A stretch of 12,349 bases of DNA from CAKVOD01 sp964489405 (GTDB lineage: Bacteria > Bacillota > Clostridia > Christensenellales > UBA1242). A model generated the notes under the pieces. That model saw only the letters and a list, made by a program, of their open reading frames with translations. It was not told the DNA's origin and made no database searches. The position numbers and the translations under genes are program-made. The stretch is from positions 1 to 12,349 of the forward strand of contig CAZAYL010000028.1 of the NCBI GenBank assembly GCA_964489405.1. Reading direction: 5' to 3'. How positions within the stretch are numbered: position 1 is the first letter of the stretch; each line of letters begins with the position of its first letter. Positions 1 through 7,406 of this stretch are shown in pieces.

Positions 1-882
1 TTCTCCATTATAAGCAAACCACGCTCCGCTCTTTTGAATTATATTTTTCTCAACAGCTGTATCAAGCAAGCTACCTTCTTTCGAAATCCCTGTACCATAC
101 ATAATATCAAATTCAGCTACTTTAAATGGCGGGGACATTTTATTTTTTACAACTTTTGCTTTCGTTTTATTCCCCACTATAGTATCCCCTACTTTAATAA
201 CATCCGCTTTTCTTATGTCAATACGTATTGATGCGTAAAATTTTAAAGCTTTACCGCCAGTAGTTACCTCTGGTGATCCAAAAATGACACCTACTTTTTC
301 ACGTAATTGATTTATAAAAATAACACACGTATTTGACTTGTTAATGATTCCAGTTAATTTTCTTAATGCTTGCGACATTAATCGTGCTTGCAATCCAATA
401 AAACTATCTCCCATTTCGCCCTCAATCTCAGCCTTAGGGGTAAGAGCTGCCACTGAGTCTATAACGATTATGCTGAAAGCGCCACTACGAACAAGCGACT
501 CTGTAATATCTAGTGCTTGTTCGCCAGTATCAGGTTGAGACAAGTATAAGTTTTTGACATCTACACCAATTTTACCTGCATAAATTGGGTCAAGCGCGTG
601 TTCTGCATCAATAAACGCAGCAACTCCACCTAGTTTTTGCGCTTCTGCTATCACGTGTAGCGCGACAGTGGTTTTACCAGAAGACTCGGGACCATAAATT
701 TCGATAATTCTACCTTTTGGCAAACCTCCAATTCCGAGAGCGTTATCAAGTGTCATACATCCTGTTGGAATAACATCAACCTTTTGATAATATTTTTCGC
801 CTAATTTCATAATTGACCCTTTGCCGTATTGTTTCTCAAGGTCAGCAATAACTTGCTCAAGGATTTCATCTTTTTGTGCCAT
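1..882 (-). CDS. recA: Recombinase RecA (3' end lost at window edge)
   Basis: RecA is the DNA-dependent ATPase that forms filaments on single-stranded DNA, drives homologous recombination and stimulates LexA self-cleavage. The frame is open to base 1 and gives the first 294 residues of about 345 usual; the C-terminal tail lies outside. Visible motifs: Walker A GPESSGKTT at residues 64-72, the AFIDAEHALDP segment at 89-99, Walker B SIIVIDSVAAL at 137-147, loop L1 EGEMGDSFIGL at 154-164, and loop L2 with NQLREKVGV at 191-199 followed by TTGGKALKF. The L1 histidine usual in bacterial RecA is Phe161 here, and the usual YGEG is YGTG at 262-265. The start at 882 is preceded by GGAG at good spacing; an in-frame ATG at 894 has no good ribosome site. 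It lies 31 bases after cinA, the usual Bacillota order. Identity is certain. Confidence 0.98.
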   Translation of the reverse strand, partial: MAQKDEILEQVIADLEKQYGKGSIMKLGEKYYQKVDVIPTGCMTLDNALGIGGLPKGRIIEIYGPESSGKTTVALHVIAEAQKLGGVAAFIDAEHALDPIYAGKIGVDVKNLYLSQPDTGEQALDITESLVRSGAFSIIVIDSVAALTPKAEIEGEMGDSFIGLQARLMSQALRKLTGIINKSNTCVIFINQLREKVGVIFGSPEVTTGGKALKFYASIRIDIRKADVIKVGDTIVGNKTKAKVVKNKMSPPFKVAEFDIMYGTGISKEGSLLDTAVEKNIIQKSGAWFAYNGE

Positions 883-912
883 AATTTTCTCCATTTTCCA
901 TTAGTTTATTAT

Positions 913-940
913 ATTATATAGCAAAATTTGAAATATTCAA
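913..940 (-). promoter_or_regulatory. Probable recA promoter inside the end of cinA
   Basis: On the minus strand a -35 box TTGAAT (935-940) and a -10 box TATAAT (913-918) are separated by 16 bases. Transcription would start near 906, leaving a leader of about 24 bases that contains the recA ribosome site. The -35 box lies within a 6-bp inverted repeat, TTTGAA-TAT-TTCAAA (927-941), that overlaps the last cinA codons. No Gram-positive SOS box (GAAC-N4-GTTC) is seen next to it. This would give recA transcription in addition to read-through from ftsK. It is a prediction from motif match only, in AT-rich DNA where chance matches are common. Confidence 0.5.
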
Positions 941-1987
941 AGCGTTTTGACGAAGTTTTTTAATTAATTCAAACATTGCTACATTTGTACCATACCTTAT
1001 TACAAACTCTCTATCCCCTTCAATTTTATGTTTATATACGTGCACAGCTTCTTTATCGCCAACAGCTGTAAAAAATAACCCAGATAATTTTGGATTGGTG
1101 TGATTAGCATATCCCGTTGTTGCTATTGCAACATCGCACGTATTCTTACCCAACAAACCGATAACCATTTCATATGCAGTTTCGGCACTTACTGCGGTAA
1201 ATTTAGTCAAAGTTGATTGTTCCACTCCTAGGACATTATGCTTAATTTTATCAGAATATACAACATAGGCGTCTTCAATGATTGCGCTCGAACCAGCATT
1301 TTCTCGAATTATGGTATTTGCAACTTGCCCTCCAGTAAAACTCTCTGCAGTGCTAATTTTAACTTTCCTTAAAGTTAAAATTTCGAATGTTGCTCTTGAA
1401 AGTGAAACATCTTTTGAAGCATAGAAAGTATCTTTCAAATCTTTAACAAATGTTGACACAATTCCATCTTTTACACTAGTTGTAATATTGGTCAAAAAGC
1501 GGAAAACTATTAAACTATCACCATATTCTGTTTGGGTATAATAATCAAAAACATTGTTATTATTTTTAAATTCCTTTAAATAATTACACAAATTTTCTTC
1601 ACTGATACCAAAGCATTTTATCGAATAATTATCGTAATCTAATTTTAAAACATTCTTTACTATCTCTCTAAATTTATCCATAGAATTTAATGCAGACTTG
1701 TTGATGACTATCATATTATTTGAAGCACTCGAAAAAATCCCATTACCAAAATCATCCATTTTATTCAATGGCACCAGTAATGAGCTTGCCTTAGCCTCAT
1801 CGTCTTCAATAAAAATCTTTAGACCAGTTCCAAAAGATTTATAATCGACGCCTAATAGATCTTCAATAACAGCAAAATGTGCGATGTCAAGTCCTAATTT
1901 AAATAATTGTTTTTGTAAAACCTTATAATTATCAATCAATATTTTGGAATTATTTTCACTCATCACCGCAAAAATAGATGTTTTCAT
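914..1987 (-). CDS. cinA: CinA-like protein with degenerate N-terminal domain and variant NMN-amidase domain
   Basis: CinA normally joins an N-terminal MoCF-like domain (COG1058), a KH-like linker and a C-terminal PncC-type nicotinamide-mononucleotide deamidase used in NAD salvage. At 357 residues this copy is shorter than the usual 410-420. The first ~90 residues lack the TGGLGPT-DD signature, and the GPPSEM-type segment is not recognisable; residues 91-165 still resemble the second half of that domain (CFGISEENL). The C-terminal domain keeps the probable catalytic residues: AESFTGG (Ser216, usually ESCTGG), then YSDKIK (Tyr244, Lys249) and the conserved GDREF (324-328). The usual TGIAGPGGG loop is replaced by TTGYANHTNPKLSG (290-303). 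ATG 1987 is chosen because AAGGTG sits properly before it; ATG 1990, one codon earlier, is too close. Its A is also the last base of the pgsA stop, implying coupling. Family assignment is firm from motifs and position; enzymatic activity is uncertain. Confidence 0.88.
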   Translation of the reverse strand: MKTSIFAVMSENNSKILIDNYKVLQKQLFKLGLDIAHFAVIEDLLGVDYKSFGTGLKIFIEDDEAKASSLLVPLNKMDDFGNGIFSSASNNMIVINKSALNSMDKFREIVKNVLKLDYDNYSIKCFGISEENLCNYLKEFKNNNNVFDYYTQTEYGDSLIVFRFLTNITTSVKDGIVSTFVKDLKDTFYASKDVSLSRATFEILTLRKVKISTAESFTGGQVANTIIRENAGSSAIIEDAYVVYSDKIKHNVLGVEQSTLTKFTAVSAETAYEMVIGLLGKNTCDVAIATTGYANHTNPKLSGLFFTAVGDKEAVHVYKHKIEGDREFVIRYGTNVAMFELIKKLRQNALNISNFAI

Positions 1988-2568
1988 CATTCACCTTTCA
2001 AAATATCTCTATTTTTATAGAAATATTCAACCGTAGAATATATAAGCATAAACATCGCCATAACTGAAATAGTATAAACAATGTATGAAACGATATCTAC
2101 AGCAATACCATCAATCCACCCCGCTTGCAAATTCGCACCTAACAACATCATCCCACAAAGCGCAATATCTAATAGCAAAGTTTTTATTTTCCCTGATTTG
2201 TCCGCAGCAATTACCACTCCTTTCGTCGAAGCAACCTGCCTTAAACTATTTACTAAATAATCTCGTGCAAAAATCATCGCGCATACAATAACATACACAT
2301 ATATAGGTAAAATGGAATCAACTATAATAATCAAAATACCAGCCATCACAAGCAATTTATCAGCTATTGGGTCTAAAAATTTGCCCGTATCAGTAACTTG
2401 ATTATATTTTCTAGCAATATATCCGTCTAAAAAATCTGTTATCGAAGCAATGATAAATAAGAAAAGTGCAATAAGTTTCCCATAAGGAATTGCCGAAATT
2501 AAATATAATGCCATTATAATTGGAACCATAATTATTCTTGAGATTGTAATTTTATTTGGTGTATTCAT
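1987..2568 (-). CDS. pgsA: CDP-diacylglycerol--glycerol-3-phosphate 3-phosphatidyltransferase
   Basis: PgsA is a membrane enzyme that makes phosphatidylglycerol phosphate from CDP-diacylglycerol and glycerol 3-phosphate, the committed step to phosphatidylglycerol and cardiolipin. The 193 residues are of normal family length. The CDP-alcohol phosphatidyltransferase signature DG-x2-AR-x8-G-x3-D-x3-D is complete: D48 G49, A52 R53, G62, D66 and D70. Hydrophobic stretches at about 10-28, 31-46, 72-100, 130-148 and 155-180 fit a multi-pass protein. It starts with ATG after AGGAG, and the start overlaps the rimO stop by four bases (ATGA). Position between rimO and cinA-recA is the standard one in Bacillota and favours pgsA over other members of the superfamily such as cardiolipin or phosphatidylserine synthases. 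Confidence 0.95.
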   Translation of the reverse strand: MNTPNKITISRIIMVPIIMALYLISAIPYGKLIALFLFIIASITDFLDGYIARKYNQVTDTGKFLDPIADKLLVMAGILIIIVDSILPIYVYVIVCAMIFARDYLVNSLRQVASTKGVVIAADKSGKIKTLLLDIALCGMMLLGANLQAGWIDGIAVDIVSYIVYTISVMAMFMLIYSTVEYFYKNRDILKGE

Positions 2569-3890
2569 AATATTTCTCCTTTTATATTTCCCACTAAATC
2601 ATAATTTGAGTAACCCGTGATTTCAACCTGATAAAATTGTCCTTGTTTTATCCCATCAAATACTTCACAAATTATCAATGTATCAACACCTGGTGAATTA
2701 TATTCATTTCGCAAAATCGCTTTGTTGTCAGCAATCTCGTCGCAAACTGCTGTAAAAATTTGACCTATCATTTTTTTATTGTTCATCTCTACAATTTCTT
2801 GTTGAATTTGATAAATTTCCTTCTGTCGTTGTTTTTTTATTTTGCTCAAAACTTGGTTATGCATACTAAATGCGGGTGTACCATCTTCGCGCGAGTAAGT
2901 AAAAACTCCAACATTGTCTAGCTTGTATTTAATTATAAAATTTTTCAACTCTTTAAAATCGTTCTCTGTTTCTCCAGGGAATCCGACAATAAATGACGAT
3001 CTAATTGCTATTTTATTTTTTTGTGCCTTTATTTTTTCAATTAAGGCACAAATTGTATTAAATGTGCTTTTTCTATTCATTTTTTTAAGCACATTGTCTG
3101 AAATATGTTGTAGTGGAATATCAAAATACTTGCATACTTTGTCATTCGTTGCCACAAGATCTATTAACTCGTCTGAAATAAGTTCTGGATAACAATAATG
3201 CAATCGAATCCATTTTACCCCTTTTATTTCATTAATCTTTTTAACAAGTTCTACAATTTTATATTCGCCATATAAATCAATACCATAGCGTGTAACATCT
3301 TGAGCAACAATTATTAGTTCTTTAACTCCATCACATACAAGTTTTGTACATTCATTGACTATATCTTCAATTGTACGACTTCTAAAACGGCCACGAATTT
3401 TAGGAATAGTGCAGTATGTGCAAAAATTGTCGCAACCATCAGCTATTTTTACATATGCATAGTGTTGAGGTGTCGACAAAATTCTTCCCGAAGTTGTCAA
3501 TTCACAAATATTAAAGTTTTTTTCATCATAAAGATCAAAAATAATTTCAGGAATTTTATCGTACTCATCTATTCCAATAAGTCTGTCTATATTAGGAATT
3601 TCTTGTATTAAATCTTTTCCATTACGAGCAACTAAGCATCCGCAAACCAAAATTTTTTCACATAAACCATTCTTTTTGTATTGTTCAGCATTTAATATTG
3701 CATCAATTGATTCTTGCTGAGCATCCAAAATAAATGCACATGTATTCAAAATTATAATATTTGCGTCATTCAAATTTGATGTGATATTAAATCCAGCATT
3801 TTTTATAGAAAATAATATTTTCTCAGAATCTACAGTATTTTTATCACAACCAAGACTTACTAAGGCAATGGTTTTATCTTTGGCATTCAT
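2565..3890 (-). CDS. rimO: Ribosomal protein S12 methylthiotransferase RimO
   Basis: RimO is a cytoplasmic radical-SAM enzyme that adds a methylthio group to a conserved aspartate of ribosomal protein S12. The 441 residues show the full methylthiotransferase layout: an N-terminal UPF0004 domain with cluster cysteines C15, C51 and C85, a radical-SAM core with C153-x3-C157-x2-C160 (DGCDNFCTYC) followed by IPKIRGRFRSR, and a C-terminal TRAM domain from about residue 375. The opening SLGCDKNTVDSE is the RimO signature and separates it from the tRNA enzymes MiaB and MtaB. GGAG lies nine bases before the ATG, and the ftsK stop is 23 bases upstream. The last codons overlap pgsA. Nothing is missing or unusual. 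Confidence 0.96.
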   Translation of the reverse strand: MNAKDKTIALVSLGCDKNTVDSEKILFSIKNAGFNITSNLNDANIIILNTCAFILDAQQESIDAILNAEQYKKNGLCEKILVCGCLVARNGKDLIQEIPNIDRLIGIDEYDKIPEIIFDLYDEKNFNICELTTSGRILSTPQHYAYVKIADGCDNFCTYCTIPKIRGRFRSRTIEDIVNECTKLVCDGVKELIIVAQDVTRYGIDLYGEYKIVELVKKINEIKGVKWIRLHYCYPELISDELIDLVATNDKVCKYFDIPLQHISDNVLKKMNRKSTFNTICALIEKIKAQKNKIAIRSSFIVGFPGETENDFKELKNFIIKYKLDNVGVFTYSREDGTPAFSMHNQVLSKIKKQRQKEIYQIQQEIVEMNNKKMIGQIFTAVCDEIADNKAILRNEYNSPGVDTLIICEVFDGIKQGQFYQVEITGYSNYDLVGNIKGEIL

Positions 3891-3913
3891 CTATTCAATC
3901 TCCATATATAAAA

Positions 3914-6520
3914 TTAATTGTTACCATATTGGCGTATAAATTCTTCCATAGTTATATAAATTTGACGAGGCTTTGACCCCTCTGCTTTCGAAATATATCC
4001 GTGCGCTTCGAATGAATCTACAAGCCGAGCTGCCCTTTGGTAGCCAATTCCAAAACGTCTTTGCAAAGAAGAAGTGGAACATACTTGTGTTTCAATTGCA
4101 CATCTCAACGCTTGAACAAAATATTCATCATTAGTGGCATCCATAGGCCCCACACCTCCGCTTTCATTTGATTTCTTAACCATAATAGAGTTTGCAATTT
4201 CAGGGTCAAAATCGCATTCATTGTGTTCCTTTATGAATTTTACAACATTAGACACTTCTTGTTGTGAAACAAACGGGCCAAGCAAACGTATAGGTTCTTC
4301 TCCACGAGGACTATATAACATATCTCCTCTACCAAGAAGTTTTTCAGCCCCACCTTGGTCAATTATCGTTTTACTATCACTATAGTTAGTAAGTGAAAAT
4401 GCAATACGTGAAGGTAAATTTGCCTTGATTGTACCTGTAATTACATCAACAGATGGTCGTTGTGTTGCGAGAATCAAATGTATTCCACATGAACGCGCCT
4501 TTTGCGCAAGTTTTAAGATTTTTTCTTCAACATCTTTTCTTGCATTCATCATCAAGTCATTAAGTTCGTCTACCATAATGACAATCTTATACATCTTTTC
4601 TTTTGTTCCATTTAAAACGTCTGGCATTTCGTTATACTCATCAATACTTCTAACAAAATTTTTCCCGAATATGCGATTTCTTTTTTCCATTTCCTCACAC
4701 GCCCAATTAAGCGCGTTGACAGCTTGTGCTGAATCAGTTATAATTTTAGGTATTAATAGGTGAGGCATATTTTCATAAATTGCAAATTCAACAAACTTAG
4801 GGTCAATAAGTATAATGCGAACATCTGCGGGAGAAGCTTTGTATAGTAACGACAAAATAATTGCATTCATACAGACTGATTTGCCACTTCCTGTTGACCC
4901 TGCAACAAGTGTATGAACAAGTTTGCCCACGTCTCCAATAACGGATTTGTTAGTAATATCTTTTCCAAGCGCAAAAACCAATGGAGATTTCTCTTCTTTA
5001 AATTCTCTACTATCTATTAAATCACGCAAACCAATTGTGTCCACTTTATCATTTGGAACTTCAATCCCAAAAGCATTTTTACCCGGTATAGGTGCTTCAA
5101 TTCTTATAGCTTTACGACTTTCAAGTACCATTGAAATGTCATTTGCATATTGCAAAACTTTATTTACAGTAACACCTTTGGGCATCTCAAACTCATATCT
5201 TGTTATTGCAGGTCCACGAGTAACCCCAATACATTTTGCAGAAATTTTAAATTCTTCAAGTTTTTCTTCAATGATATGTGCTTTCTCTTCAAATGTGTTA
5301 TCAGCAAAATTTGGAATGGTGCTTTTCGTTGTTAATAATTCAAGTGGTGGACAAGTATACTTAATATTAATTTTTGGTTTTTGTTTTTCAATATGGTTGT
5401 TTAAATCCATTGATGACGTTATACCAGCACTTGATTTAGGAAAATCAACAGATTTTTCATTTTGAAGTAATTTATTTAAATCAATAATTCCATTCCCATT
5501 ATTGCTTTTATCAAGTTCTAATTCTGAATTAGCGTTGATATTATCACTTTCATCCATTGTATCCATTATGCCAAAATTTAAAGTGCTTTCTTTGGACTCG
5601 GTGTACACACTTGGTGTAAATTCATTAGGATTTTTTTCTTGTAAAATTGTTTGCGGTTTGGCGATAATTGCGCTTTCGTTTGTATCAATATGGAAAATTT
5701 TTTGTGGTTTTAATGGCATAACAACGCCACTATCTTTTGAGTTATCTAAATCAACGACATTAATGGTTCCAGAATAAATCGAAGTATCAATTTTAGATGG
5801 TTGTAGATTTTCTTGCTTTTTAATATTAATTGACTTTAAATTATTTGGAGTTATTAGATCATTCAGACAGTCATTTTGTTCTTTTTCAATTTGAGCATTT
5901 AATGTAAGTGGCATTGAAATAAATGTCGGCATTGATTTATTTTTCTCCATTGTAATGTTGGGAACTCTCATAGTTTGAGATTTGTTCCCACCTTTAATTT
6001 TTTCTACTCTTTCAAATTTCAATAATTTATCATTTTTTGCAATATGTTTGTTGTGATATTGTTTATCAATCGCTATACATAGAAAAACGATAATAGTAAT
6101 AACAAAAAGGCAAACAACAGCTTCAAGTGGCAATATTAATCTGATTGGATACAAAACAATTGAGAAAACAACTCCAGCAGGTGTTAAAGTCGCAAAAGGA
6201 TATAGTAAACACTTTTCAAATGACATTAAATATGATGAATTTGTCATCAAAAGGTGCGTAATGAACAACAAAGATAGCGAAATTACCACTAGGCAAGTAA
6301 CAAAACTTTTTGAAAGTTTATTTTTTACACCTAATAATTTTGACACACACAAAGAAATTAAAGAAAATAATATGATATATGAAGTAGCTCCAAATAACCC
6401 AAGTACTATGTGGTTGACTAATTCAAGAATTGAAAACAGCATACAAATCAATAGTAGAAGTGAGAAAAATAAAATTATAATTGTCAAAGTATTCTCTTTA
6501 AGTAGGATTTTTCGATTCAT
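3914..6520 (-). CDS. ftsK: DNA translocase FtsK/SpoIIIE
   Basis: This is a septal DNA pump that moves chromosomal DNA at division or sporulation. The 868 residues contain four to five membrane helices (about 10-150), a polar low-complexity linker rich in Asn, Ser and Lys (about 155-390), the alpha domain (about 395-505), the RecA-like beta domain and a C-terminal gamma winged helix (about 798-865). Motifs: Walker A GSTGSGKS (541-548), LIDPKFVEF, Walker B IMVDE (648-652), ATQRPSVDVITG, and the gamma segment LQRRFGIGYQRAARL, which in the family reads polar DNA sequences. Deviations from common Bacillota sequences are DELND for DELAD and SLTNYSDSKT for the usual SVSSQ-DSRT. ATG 6520 has AAGGAG five bases upstream; an in-frame ATG at 6535 includes that ribosome site and was rejected. 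It is the first gene of the ftsK-rimO-pgsA-cinA-recA operon. FtsK and SpoIIIE cannot be told apart from sequence alone. Confidence 0.96.
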   Translation of the reverse strand: MNRKILLKENTLTIIILFFSLLLLICMLFSILELVNHIVLGLFGATSYIILFSLISLCVSKLLGVKNKLSKSFVTCLVVISLSLLFITHLLMTNSSYLMSFEKCLLYPFATLTPAGVVFSIVLYPIRLILPLEAVVCLFVITIIVFLCIAIDKQYHNKHIAKNDKLLKFERVEKIKGGNKSQTMRVPNITMEKNKSMPTFISMPLTLNAQIEKEQNDCLNDLITPNNLKSINIKKQENLQPSKIDTSIYSGTINVVDLDNSKDSGVVMPLKPQKIFHIDTNESAIIAKPQTILQEKNPNEFTPSVYTESKESTLNFGIMDTMDESDNINANSELELDKSNNGNGIIDLNKLLQNEKSVDFPKSSAGITSSMDLNNHIEKQKPKINIKYTCPPLELLTTKSTIPNFADNTFEEKAHIIEEKLEEFKISAKCIGVTRGPAITRYEFEMPKGVTVNKVLQYANDISMVLESRKAIRIEAPIPGKNAFGIEVPNDKVDTIGLRDLIDSREFKEEKSPLVFALGKDITNKSVIGDVGKLVHTLVAGSTGSGKSVCMNAIILSLLYKASPADVRIILIDPKFVEFAIYENMPHLLIPKIITDSAQAVNALNWACEEMEKRNRIFGKNFVRSIDEYNEMPDVLNGTKEKMYKIVIMVDELNDLMMNARKDVEEKILKLAQKARSCGIHLILATQRPSVDVITGTIKANLPSRIAFSLTNYSDSKTIIDQGGAEKLLGRGDMLYSPRGEEPIRLLGPFVSQQEVSNVVKFIKEHNECDFDPEIANSIMVKKSNESGGVGPMDATNDEYFVQALRCAIETQVCSTSSLQRRFGIGYQRAARLVDSFEAHGYISKAEGSKPRQIYITMEEFIRQYGNN

Positions 6521-6546
6521 ATTATCTCCTTTCATAAGTCTATTTG

Positions 6547-6575
6547 ATTATATCACATTTTAACTCATAAAACAA
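6547..6575 (-). promoter_or_regulatory. Promoter of the ftsK-rimO-pgsA-cinA-recA operon
   Basis: The minus strand has TTGTTT (6570-6575), a 17-base spacer, and a perfect TATAAT (6547-6552) preceded by TGA, which makes an extended -10 element typical of a sigma-A promoter. The start would be near 6540, giving a short leader of about 20 bases that contains AAGGAG. The four downstream genes are 23 bases away or overlap, so this promoter probably serves all of them. No operator is evident. Confidence 0.75.
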
Positions 6576-6608
6576 GAATATAAACCAATATTCAAAACGA
6601 AAAATGAG

Positions 6609-6643
6609 TTTTTTAAAGTTTTTTTGTATTATAAAGTTTTTTT
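6609..6643 (-). repeat. 12-bp direct repeat of A-tracts upstream of ftsK
   Basis: The sequence taaagttttttt occurs twice on the plus strand (6614-6625 and 6632-6643) with an 18-base period, and a further T run lies at 6609-6614. On the transcribed side these are A-tracts about 70-100 bases upstream of the predicted ftsK start. They begin at the stop codon of the deacetylase gene and contain no terminator-like hairpin. They may bend DNA, or may be simple AT-rich sequence without function. Confidence 0.45.
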
Positions 6644-7343
6644 AAGCTAATATATTTAAACAATTTGAAACAGTAGTAATTTTAAAATCATTTTTATTGC
6701 AATATTCTATTATTTCTGGCAATGCTTGAACTGTATGTTCAGTCGGATGCATTAAAATCAAATCTCCATTTTTTAAATTATTTGTTGCACGTTTTACTAT
6801 TAATTTTGTATTGTGGTCACGCCAATCTATTGTGTCTTTTGACCACATAATTGTTTTATATTTTAAAGCATCAGCAACTCTAAGGGTTGTATTATTAAAA
6901 TCTCCTGACGGTGGAGCAAATAGATTCATATTAATTCCTGTATGAGCTAAAACAATTTCGTGGCATTTTTTTATTTCATTATAATTTTGTTCTTGCGTCA
7001 AATTAGAATGCATTTTGTGAGTGTACCCATGATTGCCAATTTCGTGCCCGTTTGCAACTATTCTATGTAATAATTCAGTTTCTTTGTTTGCCCATAGTCC
7101 TCCCACAAAAAAAGTAGTTTTTATATCATCTTTTTTTAAAATTTCCAAAACAGGCTCAATATATTCACTTCCCCAATAAACATTAATCATCAATGAAACA
7201 TTATTTTGATTTCCGTCACCACAATAATATGGTTCTATAGTTCGTGAATTAAAAACACTTTTTATCTCTCCATTATATGTTACACAAAAAAGTGCTAACA
7301 ACATACCAAAAATACATAAATTTGAAAGCCATCTATATTTCAT
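6642..7343 (-). CDS. ylxY: YlxY-like polysaccharide deacetylase family protein
   Basis: This is a NodB-fold (carbohydrate esterase 4) protein of 233 residues with an N-terminal signal or anchor helix at about 5-23, so it acts outside the membrane. Motifs: TTFFVGG (76-82), the metal-binding NHGYTH (His105, His109), FAPPSGDFN (142-150) in place of the usual RPPYG, DTIDW (170-174) and LMHPTEH (His199). The first motif, normally TFDD, reads MINVYWG, so the catalytic aspartate is Asn54. The place directly after pnp is that of Bacillus ylxY, a gene linked to sporulation families, and variant first motifs are to be expected in that group. Deacetylation of peptidoglycan or another glycan is the family role; activity here is doubtful. 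GGAG sits 11 bases before the ATG, a little far. The pnp terminator separates it from pnp, and I could not identify its own promoter. Confidence 0.85.
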   Translation of the reverse strand: MKYRWLSNLCIFGMLLALFCVTYNGEIKSVFNSRTIEPYYCGDGNQNNVSLMINVYWGSEYIEPVLEILKKDDIKTTFFVGGLWANKETELLHRIVANGHEIGNHGYTHKMHSNLTQEQNYNEIKKCHEIVLAHTGINMNLFAPPSGDFNNTTLRVADALKYKTIMWSKDTIDWRDHNTKLIVKRATNNLKNGDLILMHPTEHTVQALPEIIEYCNKNDFKITTVSNCLNILA

Positions 7344-7375
7344 AATAACTATTTCTCCAATATTTATGTATATGC

Positions 7376-7404
7376 AAAAAAGTAAGCATTTTGCCTACTT
7401 TTTA
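7376..7404 (-). terminator. Intrinsic terminator after pnp
   Basis: Just after the pnp stop the minus strand can fold AAAAAGTAGGC (7393-7403) with GCTTACTTTTT (7377-7387), an 11-bp stem with one G-U pair and a loop of five bases, ending in a run of six U. The flanking A run makes it nearly symmetric, so it could also act on the other strand, where there is no gene. It should cut most transcription before the deacetylase gene. Confidence 0.8.
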
Positions 7405-7406
7405 TT

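Noticed and set aside
34..538. Two short plus-strand frames at the left edge
   Set aside because: They are antisense to recA, whose reading frame is continuous and conserved across the same bases.
883..960. LexA/SOS box upstream of recA
   Set aside because: No GAAC-N4-GTTC or close variant is present; only an unrelated TTTGAA inverted repeat is seen.
4425..5465. Plus-strand open frames of 112 and 180 codons opposite ftsK
   Set aside because: They lie wholly antisense to a clearly conserved FtsK motor, have no recognisable domain and no good ribosome site; they are shadow frames.
6521..6535. Upstream ATG for ftsK at 6535
   Set aside because: It would include the AAGGAG ribosome site that is ideally placed for ATG 6520. 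The same reasoning excludes 9518 for pnp and 9922 for rpsO.
7344..7375. Sporulation sigma-factor promoter (GCATA-like element) before the deacetylase
   Set aside because: A GCATA occurs but no matching -10 lies at the required distance, so I do not call it.
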